Shown here piece after piece: positions 26,958 to 35,391 of a stretch of DNA of 64,000 nt; within the stretch, counting starts at the first letter, position 1, and each line of letters starts with the position of its first letter. The notes beneath the pieces are model-generated. The model did no database searches, was not told the origin of the DNA, and saw nothing but the letters and a program-made list of their open reading frames with translations. The stretch comes from Ideonella paludis (lineage in GTDB: Bacteria > Pseudomonadota > Gammaproteobacteria > Burkholderiales > Burkholderiaceae_C). Where the stretch lies: positions 1-64,000 of the forward strand of contig NZ_JAGQDG010000009.1 in assembly GCF_018069865.1 (NCBI RefSeq). Direction: 5' to 3'. The position numbers and the translations under genes are program-made.

Positions 26958-27947
26958 ATGAAACTCGCCACTTACAAAGACGGCTCGCGCGACGGCCAAC
27001 TCGTCGTCGTCTCGCGCGACCTGAGCACCGCCCACTATGCCAACGGCATTGCCACCCGGCTGCAGCAGGTGCTGGACGACTGGAACTTTCTCTCGCCCCA
27101 GCTCGAAGACCTCTACACCACACTCAACCACGGCAAGGCCCGCCACGCCTTCGCCTTTGAGCCGCGCCAGTGCATGGCCCCCCTGCCCCGCGCCTACCAG
27201 TGGGCCGACGGCTCGGCCTACCTCAACCATGTGGAGCTGGTGCGCAAGGCGCGCGGCGCCGACATGCCCGAGAGCTACTTTGGCGACCCGCTGATGTACC
27301 AAGGCGGCAGCGACGACTTCTTGGGCCCTTGCGACGACGCCGTGTTTGCCAACCTCGACTGGGGCGTGGACTTTGAGGCCGAAGTCGCGGTGATCACCGG
27401 CGACGTGGCCATGGGCACCCCGCCCAATGAAGCGCTGGACGGCGTGCGCCTGATCATGCTGGCCAATGACTGGAGCCTGCGCAATTTGATCCCCAACGAG
27501 CTGGCCAAAGGCTTTGGCTTCTTCCAAAGCAAGCCCGCCACCGCCTTCAGCCCGGTGGCCGTGACCCCTGACGAGCTGGGCGAGGCCTGGCAAGGTGGCC
27601 GCATGCATCTGGCCCTGCAATCCACCTGGAACGGCCGCAAAGTGGGCCTGTGCGACGCCGGGCCGGAGATGACCTTCCACTTCGGCCAATTGATTGCCCA
27701 CATCGCCAAAACCCGCAATGTGCGCGCGGGCTCCATCGTGGGCTCCGGCACTGTTAGCAACAAAGACTGGGCCAAGGGCTATAGCTGCATTGCTGAAAAG
27801 CGCGCCATCGAAATGATTGAACAAGGCGAGCCCAAGACCGCCTTCATGCAATACGGCGATACGATCCGCATCGAGGTCAAAGGGCCCGACGGGCTGAGCC
27901 TGTTTGGCGCGATTGATCAAACCGTGTGTGAGCCCGATAGCCAATAA
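26958..27947 (+). CDS. Fumarylacetoacetate hydrolase (FAH)-family protein
   Basis: 329 residues. Metal-binding and catalytic segments of the FAH C-terminal domain are seen: DFEAEVAVITG, MLANDWSLRN and GSGTVSNKDW. The FAH-type N-terminal part (MKLATYKDGSRDGQLVVVSRD) is also present. The family cleaves or decarboxylates beta-diketo acids in aromatic catabolism. No tyrosine or homogentisate genes are adjacent, so the substrate is open. Confidence 0.9.
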   Translation: MKLATYKDGSRDGQLVVVSRDLSTAHYANGIATRLQQVLDDWNFLSPQLEDLYTTLNHGKARHAFAFEPRQCMAPLPRAYQWADGSAYLNHVELVRKARGADMPESYFGDPLMYQGGSDDFLGPCDDAVFANLDWGVDFEAEVAVITGDVAMGTPPNEALDGVRLIMLANDWSLRNLIPNELAKGFGFFQSKPATAFSPVAVTPDELGEAWQGGRMHLALQSTWNGRKVGLCDAGPEMTFHFGQLIAHIAKTRNVRAGSIVGSGTVSNKDWAKGYSCIAEKRAIEMIEQGEPKTAFMQYGDTIRIEVKGPDGLSLFGAIDQTVCEPDSQ

Positions 27948-27959
27948 CCGCAGCCCCTG

Positions 27960-28946
27960 ATGAACCTCCTGACCCTGCCCCGCCGCTTCGCCCGCAAGCT
28001 CACGCAACTCGGCACCTGGGCCACCACCGCGCTGCTGCTGACCCACAGCCCGCTGCAAGCCGCCACCCATTGCCCACCTGCCGCCGCACCGCTGACCCAA
28101 GACGAAGTCGCCCAGGGCATGCAAGCTGCGCGCCTCAAAGGCCTGTTTTGGGAGGCCCGTAAAGACGGACGCAGCCTGTGGCTCTATGGCACCGTGCATG
28201 CCGCGCAGCGCGGCTGGATGTTCCCCGGCCCTGAGCTGCTGCTGGCCATGCGCCAGGCTGACCAAGTGGCCCTGGAACTGGACATGATGGACGCGGCCCT
28301 GATGCAAAAGCTCCAAGCCGCCGTGATGGCCCCGCCTGACGAGCCCAAGCTGCCTGCCGAGCTGCGCGCGCGCCTGGACAAAGTGGCCGCCGCCGAATGC
28401 GCGGAAAGCCTGATCAAGCCCATGCGCGCCGAGTTCCAGGCCATCACCCTGACCACCATGGTGGCCCGCCGCCAAGGCGTGGACCCAGCCTACGGCATCG
28501 ACGGCTTCTTGGCCGGCCTGGCCCGCGGCCTGGGCAAGCCCGTGGTGTCCCTCGAAACCCCCGAGGCCCAACTGGCTGTGATGCTGCCCAAAGACGAGGC
28601 CACCCGCATCAAGATGGTGGACGAAACCCTCAAGGGCCTGGAAAGCGGCCAAGCCGCCACCCTGATCAAACGCCTGACCGACGCTTGGGCCCAGGGCAAG
28701 CTCGACGAGCTGGAGAGCTACGGCCAGTGGTGCGACTGCCTCAACACGCCCGAGCAAAAAGAGTTCCACAAACGCCTGATCGACGACCGCAACCTGGACA
28801 TGGCCCGCAAAGCCACCGCACTGCATGCTCAAGGCAAACAGGTGTTTGTGGCGGTCGGCGCACTCCACATGACGGGGCCTCAGGGGCTGCCCGCACTGCT
28901 GAAGGCGCAGGGGTTTGAGGTGAGGCGGGTGATGAGCTTGCAGTGA
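27960..28946 (+). CDS. TraB/GumN-family exported protein
   Basis: 328 residues starting 12 bases after the FAH gene. The N-terminus has a hydrophobic stretch (TTALLLTHSPLQAATH) that should export it. Family motifs are LYGTVHAAQ at the start of the domain and FVAVGALHMTGPQGLPALL at the end. TraB/GumN proteins relate to Tiki metalloproteases, with metal ligands in the GxxH motifs. Substrate unknown. Confidence 0.88.
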   Translation: MNLLTLPRRFARKLTQLGTWATTALLLTHSPLQAATHCPPAAAPLTQDEVAQGMQAARLKGLFWEARKDGRSLWLYGTVHAAQRGWMFPGPELLLAMRQADQVALELDMMDAALMQKLQAAVMAPPDEPKLPAELRARLDKVAAAECAESLIKPMRAEFQAITLTTMVARRQGVDPAYGIDGFLAGLARGLGKPVVSLETPEAQLAVMLPKDEATRIKMVDETLKGLESGQAATLIKRLTDAWAQGKLDELESYGQWCDCLNTPEQKEFHKRLIDDRNLDMARKATALHAQGKQVFVAVGALHMTGPQGLPALLKAQGFEVRRVMSLQ

Positions 28947-29043
28947 GTGCACAGGACCGGGGCGACACCAACATGGTTGTGCATCTGCGAACATCAAGTG
29001 CGGTTTGGGTCACAACACAGCATGTAGCACCCGGATTATTTGA

Positions 29044-29799
29044 ATGGCTTCGCCTCTGGGTTGCTCGATGAACTCAGTTGATTACTCCCGCCACATGACC
29101 GAACGAGTTCTTCCAGAGCCAGATCGCTATGCCGTCTGCCCACTGGATGGAAACATTCTGTCGTTTTACGACGGCGTGTTTGAAGCAGCTTATGTTCTGC
29201 TGAACCCATTCATTCGTCCCGTTTCTATCTCAGCTGACAGATATGTAGACGGGGTGGATTTGAGTCCTAGCGATATTGTTCGATCTTGCGAGGCCGTGAG
29301 TTGGAACGACGTGCAAGAATTCGCTGGCCTGCTTTCTTGGGCCGAGATCGACGTCGCATTGAAGACCTCAATTGGCGCCATGCTGAGAGAGTACTCGCGC
29401 CGGGACCTCTCGGAAAAGCTCATGACATCGCTGAAGAGTCATCAGATTTTTCCCCCTGTAGAGGGTAACTTCCCCGAACTCACTCAAGGACAGGTTCTCG
29501 CCTTCATTCAGTCGCTGGGTCATGAATGGCTTTGGCTGGGCGATGAGCACTGCACAGAGCGAAAGCTTCACTGGATCGAGGACTTGAAGCCACCCATGGC
29601 TACCACTGACCTGATTCGCTCAAGTGTCTTTACCCCAGACAAGTCAGTCCTCTGGACGGTTCACTGGGACAGTCATTTTTCTCTCTTTTGCTCTACCCGA
29701 GAGAATGTAGACCGCCTGAGCCGTTGGCCGGGCCTGGAAGGATTCCCCTGTACTCAGGACACTGAGGTTTTTTGGAGCTGGGATTGCTTAGTCACTTAG
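29044..29799 (+). CDS. Hypothetical protein, DUF2711-like, low G+C
   Basis: 251 residues from the first ATG; ATGs at 29068 and 29095 are also possible and none has a clear ribosome-binding site. G+C is near 50%, well below the neighbours. By memory it resembles DUF2711 proteins (motifs YAVCPLDG, LNPFIRP, WVGD-like WLGDEH and TVHWDSHFSLFCS). No catalytic motif, signal peptide or membrane helix is seen. It may be an acquired gene, as it stands alone with no operon partner. Confidence 0.7.
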   Translation: MASPLGCSMNSVDYSRHMTERVLPEPDRYAVCPLDGNILSFYDGVFEAAYVLLNPFIRPVSISADRYVDGVDLSPSDIVRSCEAVSWNDVQEFAGLLSWAEIDVALKTSIGAMLREYSRRDLSEKLMTSLKSHQIFPPVEGNFPELTQGQVLAFIQSLGHEWLWLGDEHCTERKLHWIEDLKPPMATTDLIRSSVFTPDKSVLWTVHWDSHFSLFCSTRENVDRLSRWPGLEGFPCTQDTEVFWSWDCLVT

Positions 29800-29858
29800 C
29801 GATTTCACACGCCTATCAAGGTTGAAAGCAACGGAACTGCCCCAAGTTTCTTTTGGCC

Positions 29859-30017
29859 ATGAACATCCACTGGAAGAAGCCACTGTTCTACATCGTGCTC
29901 CCGCTTCTGATCTTCCTGTGCTTCGTCGGCTTCCCCCCACCCTTTGCGCCCCCCAGGGCCACCAAGTCGGCGCAAGAACAGACCGAGGTGATCAAGCAGG
30001 ACAAAGAGCAAGCATGA
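29859..30017 (+). CDS. Possible 52-residue single-helix membrane protein
   Basis: The frame reads MNIHWKKPLFYIVLPLLIFL and continues through a Pro-rich segment to a charged, Gln/Lys/Glu-rich tail. A basic start, one hydrophobic helix (about 8-25) and a polar tail are what a small membrane protein looks like. The ribosome-binding site is poor and no homologue is recognised, so it could be chance. It is the only candidate gene in the 350-base gap before phaM. Confidence 0.4.
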   Translation: MNIHWKKPLFYIVLPLLIFLCFVGFPPPFAPPRATKSAQEQTEVIKQDKEQA

Positions 30018-30151
30018 GTGTTGCAGTGCGCCGCAACTTCTAAACGCAGTAAGCCTGATGAGAGCCAGCCCAGCGCACAATCAGCGCTCCACTGCCCGTG
30101 CCACGCCGCCCCGTGGCAGGCCTTTACAAGCAAGCACTAGGAGACACTCCC

Positions 30152-30892
30152 ATGGCAGATTCCAACCCTTTCAGCAAGATGGTGCCCGGCTTTGACTTTT
30201 TGCAAGGCTTGGTGAAAAACGCGGGCCAAGCGCTGCCCAACATTGGACAGTGGGTGGCGCCCACACTGGACCCGGTGGAGCTGGAGAAAGAGATTGAGAA
30301 GCTGCGCACGGTGCAGTTTTGGCTGGAGCAGAACGCCCGCATGGTGGCCACCACCATCCAGGCCATGGAAGTGCAGCGCATGACGCTTTCGACGCTGAAG
30401 ACCATGAATGTCTCGGTGAGCGAGCTGCGTGACGCGATGACCTTGAAGCCTGCGGCCAAGGGCAGCGATGAGGCCTCGGCCCCCGCCGCGCCCAAGAAGG
30501 CCACCTCCAGCAGCAAGGCTGATGCCGCCGATGAAGCCACGCCCGCTGGTGTGGTGGACCCGATGCAATGGTGGGGCGCACTGACCAAGCAGTTCACCCA
30601 GATTGCGGCCACGGCCATGAAGGACACGGCGTCTGATGCGGCCCGCAACTTGGCCAGCAATATGGCCAAGCAGTCCATGGACGCAGCCGCCGACACGCTG
30701 AAAAAGGCCGCCGCCATGCCTGCAGCGGTGGCCCAACAGGCGGTGGACATGGCGGCCGCTGCCACCAAGACGGTGGCCAGTGCCAGCCGCGCCGCGTCAG
30801 CCAGCGCCAAGGCCCCGGCTGCGGCCAAGAAAACGGCCACCGCCCGCAAGACCACCCCACGCAAGCCTGCGGCCAAGAAGACGGCCCGCTGA
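30152..30892 (+). CDS. phaM: PhaM-like polyhydroxybutyrate granule protein
   Basis: 246 residues with AGGAG eight bases before the ATG. The N-terminal part (VPGFDFLQGLVK, WVAPTLDPVELEKEI, LRTVQFWLEQNARM, TTIQAMEVQRMTLSTLK) fits PhaM of Ralstonia/Cupriavidus, which activates PHA synthase PhaC1 and links PHB granules to the nucleoid. The C-terminal about 60 residues are an Ala/Lys-rich, histone H1-like tail (AAKKTATARKTTPRKPAAKK) expected to bind DNA. It implies the host makes PHB. No phaC lies in the window. Confidence 0.88.
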   Translation: MADSNPFSKMVPGFDFLQGLVKNAGQALPNIGQWVAPTLDPVELEKEIEKLRTVQFWLEQNARMVATTIQAMEVQRMTLSTLKTMNVSVSELRDAMTLKPAAKGSDEASAPAAPKKATSSSKADAADEATPAGVVDPMQWWGALTKQFTQIAATAMKDTASDAARNLASNMAKQSMDAAADTLKKAAAMPAAVAQQAVDMAAAATKTVASASRAASASAKAPAAAKKTATARKTTPRKPAAKKTAR

Positions 30893-30920
30893 TCGAGCTG
30901 GCGGGCTGGGCCTCAACAAG

Positions 30921-30949
30921 GCCCTTCGACAAGCTCAGGGCGAACGGGG
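30921..30949. repeat. Dispersed intergenic repeat (CCTTCGACAAGCTCAGG type)
   Basis: GCCCTTCGACAAGCTCAGGG followed by CGAACGGGG. From memory, near-identical elements occur in many copies between genes in diverse proteobacteria. It holds a small inner dyad (GCCCT/AGGGC). Only one copy was noticed here, 29 bases after the phaM stop. Confidence 0.65.
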
Positions 30950-31069
30950 GCCGTATGAGTCACCGCGCATTCCCTTCGCCTTAGTCACAGCTGCTTTGTG
31001 GCCGCTTCAGGCGGATTTCAGCGCTGGCTTGATACAGTCAGCGCCGTATCCCCCAGGCTGGAGAGTCTT

Positions 31070-32566
31070 GTGAGTGTGGCAGCGCAGACGGTATCGGTTG
31101 AAGAGCGGCGGCAGCGACAGGCTGAGGTGGTGGCGGCGCTCAAGCCCTTGCTGCCCGCCCATGCGCTGCTGTGGCAGTCTGAGGACACCACGCCCTATGA
31201 GTGCGATGGCCTGACGGCCTATCGCGAGCGCCCCCTGGTGGTCGCCCTGCCGGAAACTGAAAGCCAAGTGGCTGAGGTGCTGCGGGCCTGCCACCGCCTG
31301 CAGGTGCCCGTGGTGGCGCGCGGTGCGGGCACGGGGCTCTCGGGCGGTGCCATGCCCCATGCGATGGGCGTCACCTTGGGCTTGGCGCGCTTTAACCGCA
31401 TTGTCTCGGTCGACAAAGTCAGCCGCACGGCCGTCGTACAGTGCGGTGTGCGCAACCTGGCCATCAGCGAGGCGGCAGCGCCGCATGGGCTGTATTACGC
31501 ACCCGACCCCTCCAGCCAAATCGCCTGCACCATTGGCGGCAATGTGGCCGAAAACTCGGGCGGGGTGCACTGCCTCAAATATGGTTTAACCCTGCACAAC
31601 GTGCTGGGCGTGCGCGGCTTCACGGTCGAAGGCGATGCTATTGAATTTGGGGCTGATGCCCTGGACGCGCCCGGGCTGGACCTGCTCAGTTTGATTGTGG
31701 GCTCCGAGGGCATGCTCGCAGTGATCACCGAGGTCACGGTGCGCCTGACACCCAAGCCGCAGTTGGCCCGCTGCATCATGGCCAGCTTCAACGATGTGCG
31801 CCGCGCGGGCGACGCGGTGGCCAACATCATTGCGGCGGGCATCATCCCAGCCGGCTTGGAGATGATGGACAAGCCCATGACGGCGGCGGTGGAAAACTTT
31901 GTGCACGCGGGCTACGACCTGGACGCCGAAGCCATCTTGCTGTGCGAATCCGACGGCACGCCCGAAGAGGTGGAAGAAGAGATTGGCCGCATGCAGGAGG
32001 TACTGCAACGCTCCGGCGCCACGCGCTTGGCCGTGAGCGAAAACGAAGCCCAGCGCATGCGCTTTTGGAGTGGCCGCAAAAACGCCTTCCCCGCTTCGGG
32101 CCGCATCAGCCCCGACTACATGTGCATGGACAGCACCATCCCGCGCAAGCGCCTGGCGGACATCCTGATCGCCATTGCCGAGATGGAGAAAAAATATGCC
32201 CTGCGCTGCTGCAATGTCTTTCATGCGGGCGATGGCAACCTGCACCCGCTGATCTTGTTTGATGCCAATGACCCCGACCAAATGAAGCGCGCCGAGGCCT
32301 TTGGCAACGACATCCTGGAGACCAGCGTGGCCATGGGCGGCACCGTCACCGGTGAGCACGGCGTGGGCGTGGAAAAGCTGGACTCCATGTGCGTGCAGTT
32401 CAGCCCCGAAGAGCGCGAGCAAATGCTGGCCGTTAAGCGTGCTTTTGACCCGGTGGGCCTGCTGAACCCCGGCAAGGCCATTCCCACCCTGCACCGCTGC
32501 GCCGAATACGGCCGCATGCATGTCAAAAAGGGGCTGCTGCCCTTCCCTGAGCTGGAGCGGTTTTGA
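31070..32566 (+). CDS. glcD: Glycolate oxidase, FAD subunit GlcD
   Basis: 498 residues from GTG with GGAGAG just upstream; a longer reading to 30998 adds an unlikely leader. An FAD-binding PCMH domain (VVARGAGTGLSGGAMP, GGNVAENSGGVHCLKYG) is followed by the FAD-oxidase C-terminal domain (FHAGDGNLHP, GGTVTGEHGVGVEKL). It oxidises glycolate to glyoxylate and passes electrons to the membrane quinone pool with GlcE and GlcF, whose genes follow. Two unrelated genes interrupt the glcD-glcE-glcF order. Confidence 0.94.
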   Translation: MSVAAQTVSVEERRQRQAEVVAALKPLLPAHALLWQSEDTTPYECDGLTAYRERPLVVALPETESQVAEVLRACHRLQVPVVARGAGTGLSGGAMPHAMGVTLGLARFNRIVSVDKVSRTAVVQCGVRNLAISEAAAPHGLYYAPDPSSQIACTIGGNVAENSGGVHCLKYGLTLHNVLGVRGFTVEGDAIEFGADALDAPGLDLLSLIVGSEGMLAVITEVTVRLTPKPQLARCIMASFNDVRRAGDAVANIIAAGIIPAGLEMMDKPMTAAVENFVHAGYDLDAEAILLCESDGTPEEVEEEIGRMQEVLQRSGATRLAVSENEAQRMRFWSGRKNAFPASGRISPDYMCMDSTIPRKRLADILIAIAEMEKKYALRCCNVFHAGDGNLHPLILFDANDPDQMKRAEAFGNDILETSVAMGGTVTGEHGVGVEKLDSMCVQFSPEEREQMLAVKRAFDPVGLLNPGKAIPTLHRCAEYGRMHVKKGLLPFPELERF

Positions 32567-32650
32567 GCATGCTGCAGATGCACCATGCGCCTAAGCCTGG
32601 CTTCAGGAAGAGCGGTGAGGATGAGGCCTTTAGCCTTCGGAGCCGCCACC

Positions 32651-33580
32651 ATGCACCGAGCCCCACTTTTGGTCCCCAGCGCCTTGGCCTTGAGCCTCAC
32701 GCTGTGGGCGGCCGCCGCCTCCGCAGCCAACTTTCAGATCACGCCGATCAGCCTGCCCAGCGGCACCAAGATCACCGGAACGATTCAGACGGACGGCAGC
32801 ACCGGGCCGCTGAGCGCCGCCAACTTCACTGCCTGGTCCATCACCGTGCGCAGCACGGAGGCTCTGCTGTACAACCCCAGCCAGCCCGGTGCGCCGGAGC
32901 TGACGGGGGTGGCCGTGTCGGCCGACGGGCGGCGCCTGTTGGTGCGGCGTTCACCCGATGGAGTGGCCGACGGCGGCACCCTGCGCTTCGGCTCGGTGTG
33001 GCCGCTAGAGCGTTATGTGACGGTGGCCACTTATGCGGGCTACACGGCGGCGTCAGGCGGGCAATCCAGCTATGTGAACGGCGCCCAGTTCGAGTGGCAA
33101 TGGTTTGGCGACCCCAGTGGCGGGTCGCACCAAGTGGCCACCGCAGCAGCGGGCAGTGCGGTGTTCCGATTGATCCCTGTGGTGTATCCCTCTGGAACCA
33201 CCTTGACAGGCACCATCACCACCGATGGCGGCACCGGTGTGATCTCGGCCGCCAACATCACCGACTACCGGCTCAAGGTGCAAACAGTCAGCGAAGTGAC
33301 CTATCTGCGCACGGCCACAAGCGGCAACAGCAGCGTGCTGCCCAATACCAATGGGGTCAGCAGCGACGGCACGCAATTGCTGGTGGCGCGGCCCGGCGGC
33401 TATCTGGGCTTTGGCGTGCCGCCAGCGGGCAGCCGGCGCGGCGAGGGGGCGGTGCTGGCCGACTTTGGCCCCGCAGCGCCCAGCAGAGGCCAAGCCGGTT
33501 ACTTCAACCCCTTCACCCTGGAGTACAAGCCCCTGAAGTTCTCAGGCAAGCTCTACTCCGTGGCTCAACTCATCCCCTAA
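32651..33580 (+). CDS. Secreted two-repeat protein of unknown function inside the glc cluster
   Basis: 309 residues from the ATG at 32651. A clear signal peptide (LLVPSALALSLTLWAAAASA, then AN) precedes two related modules. One begins with PSGTKITGTIQTDGSTGPLS plus AAN. The other has PSGTTLTGTITTDGGTGVIS plus AAN. This SGTxxTGTIxTDGxTGxxSAAN pattern recalls modules in PEP-CTERM-type exported proteins, but no PEP-CTERM sorting tail is present. It lies 84 bases after glcD and 39 before glcE, in the same orientation. Function unknown. Confidence 0.8.
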   Translation: MHRAPLLVPSALALSLTLWAAAASAANFQITPISLPSGTKITGTIQTDGSTGPLSAANFTAWSITVRSTEALLYNPSQPGAPELTGVAVSADGRRLLVRRSPDGVADGGTLRFGSVWPLERYVTVATYAGYTAASGGQSSYVNGAQFEWQWFGDPSGGSHQVATAAAGSAVFRLIPVVYPSGTTLTGTITTDGGTGVISAANITDYRLKVQTVSEVTYLRTATSGNSSVLPNTNGVSSDGTQLLVARPGGYLGFGVPPAGSRRGEGAVLADFGPAAPSRGQAGYFNPFTLEYKPLKFSGKLYSVAQLIP

Positions 33581-33619
33581 GCCGCACCGTGCAGGTGCCG
33601 GCCCTTCCAGGAGGTCGGC

Positions 33620-34720
33620 ATGTCTGAGGCCGTGCTGAATCAACTCATCGAAACGGTCAAAGCGGCCACGGCAGAGCAGCGACCGCTGTGCATTCGCGGC
33701 AGCGGCAGCAAAGACGGCCGCGGCGGCCCGCAAGTGGGCGAGGTGCTGGATGTACGGCCCTTGAGCGGCATCTCGTCCTATGAGCCCACCGAACTGGTGA
33801 TCACGGCGCGTGCCGGCACCCCCCTGCCCGAGCTGGAAGCGGCACTGGCCGAGCGCCAGCAATACCTCGCTTTTGAGCCCCCCCGCTTTGGCGGCGGCAC
33901 CGTAGGCGGCATGGTGGCTGCGGGGCTGGCCGGCCCGGCCCGCGCTAGCGTGGGCAGTGTGCGCGACTATGTGCTGGGCGCCACCCTGCTCAACGGCCGA
34001 GGTGAGGTGCTGAGCTTTGGTGGCCAGGTGATGAAGAACGTGGCGGGCTATGACGTGTCCCGCGTGCTGGCGGGGTCTATGGGCGTGTTGGGCGCCATCT
34101 GCGAAGTCTCGCTCAAGGTGCTGCCCCTGCCCACCGCCAGCCTGACCCTGCGCTTTGACATGGACCAGACCAGCGCGCTGCGCCACCTCAACCAATGGGC
34201 GGGCGACCCGCTGCCGCTGAACGCCAGTGTGTGGTGGGACGACACCTTGGTGCTGCGCCTGCGCGGTGCCTCGGCCGCCGTGACGGCCGCTGCCCGGCGC
34301 TTGGGTGGTGAGCCCATTGCCGAAGACTTGGCCGCGCCGTTTTGGAATGGCCTGCGCGAGCAGACCGATGACTTCTTTGCCACTGCCCGTGACGCGGTGC
34401 AACGCCAAGGCGCCAGCCTGTGGCGGCTCTCCGTCGCGCCCAGTGCGCCGCGTATCTCCTTGGGCGGCGAGCATTTGATCGACCAGCTCATTGAGTGGGG
34501 CGGCGGCCAGCGCTGGCTGCTGACCACGGCCAGCGCCGCGGCCGTGCATGAAGCAGCCCAAGACGCCCGCGGCCATGCCCAGCGTTGGTGGGGTGGCGAT
34601 GGGGGCGCCGAGGGCTTTGCCCCGCTGTCGGCGCCGCTGCTGCGCATCCACCGCGAGCTGAAACGCGCCTTTGACCCGGCGGGCATCTTTAACCGCCAAC
34701 GCTTGCACCCGGAGTTGTGA
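33620..34720 (+). CDS. glcE: Glycolate oxidase, FAD-binding subunit GlcE
   Basis: 366 residues with AGGAGG five bases before the ATG. It contains a single FAD-binding PCMH domain (LCIRGSGSKDG, FGGGTVGGMVAAGLAG, GQVMKNVAGYDVSR) and a shortened oxidase part, as usual for GlcE. It forms the glycolate dehydrogenase complex with GlcD and GlcF. Its last codon overlaps the start of the following methyltransferase gene. Confidence 0.94.
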   Translation: MSEAVLNQLIETVKAATAEQRPLCIRGSGSKDGRGGPQVGEVLDVRPLSGISSYEPTELVITARAGTPLPELEAALAERQQYLAFEPPRFGGGTVGGMVAAGLAGPARASVGSVRDYVLGATLLNGRGEVLSFGGQVMKNVAGYDVSRVLAGSMGVLGAICEVSLKVLPLPTASLTLRFDMDQTSALRHLNQWAGDPLPLNASVWWDDTLVLRLRGASAAVTAAARRLGGEPIAEDLAAPFWNGLREQTDDFFATARDAVQRQGASLWRLSVAPSAPRISLGGEHLIDQLIEWGGGQRWLLTTASAAAVHEAAQDARGHAQRWWGGDGGAEGFAPLSAPLLRIHRELKRAFDPAGIFNRQRLHPEL

Positions 34721-35385
34721 TGCAACACGCCACTGAAGCCTCGATGCAGGCCTACTATGCCGAGCGCGCCCGCGAGTACGAGGCCGTCTACGCCAAGCCC
34801 GAGCGCCAAGCCGACTTGGCTGCCATCAAGGCCTGGCTGCCGGCCCAGTTTGCAGGGCGCCATGTGCTGGAAGTCGCCACCGGTACCGGCTACTGGACCC
34901 CCGCCGCCGCTGCGCAGGCCGCCAGCTGGCTGGCCACCGACATCAACCCCGAAACCCTGGCCGTGGCCCAAGCCAAGACCATGCCGGCGAGCGTGAGCGT
35001 CCAGTTGGCCGATGCCTACACACTGGACGGTGTGCCCGACACCTTTGACGCGGCGTTCATAGGCTGCTGGTGGAGCCATATCCCCCTGCGCCGCCTGCCC
35101 GACTGGCTGGCCACCCTGCACAGCAAGCTGCAGCACGGCGCCCGCGTGGTGCACCTCGACAACCAGTTTGTGCAGGCCAGCAGCACCCCCATCAGCCGCC
35201 AGGACGACGAGGGCAACACCTACCAAACCCGTCAGTTGAGCGATGGCCGCCAGTTTGAGGTGCTGAAGAACTTTCCGACCGCCGAACAAGCCATCGCCTT
35301 GGCGGGCCCACGGGCGCGCAACGCGCAGTGGACAGACTTTCACCATTACTGGGTGCTGAGCTACGAGCTGGCACCGCAGGACTGA
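34720..35385 (+). CDS. Class I SAM-dependent methyltransferase
   Basis: 221 residues. The SAM-binding motif I is VLEVATGTGYWT, followed by the acidic ATDINPETL and the motif IV region FDAAFIGCWWSHIP. The ATG overlaps the glcE stop (TGATG) with GGAG five bases upstream, so translation is coupled to glcE. It sits between glcE and glcF. The target is unknown; it could be a quinone/cofactor or housekeeping small-molecule methylase. Confidence 0.88.
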   Translation: MQHATEASMQAYYAERAREYEAVYAKPERQADLAAIKAWLPAQFAGRHVLEVATGTGYWTPAAAAQAASWLATDINPETLAVAQAKTMPASVSVQLADAYTLDGVPDTFDAAFIGCWWSHIPLRRLPDWLATLHSKLQHGARVVHLDNQFVQASSTPISRQDDEGNTYQTRQLSDGRQFEVLKNFPTAEQAIALAGPRARNAQWTDFHHYWVLSYELAPQD

Positions 35386-35391
35386 CAGCGC

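Noticed and set aside
26940-28997. A 685-codon minus-strand frame opposite the FAH and TraB/GumN genes
   Set aside because: Both plus-strand genes have clear family motifs; the opposite frame is compositionally typical of an antisense shadow.
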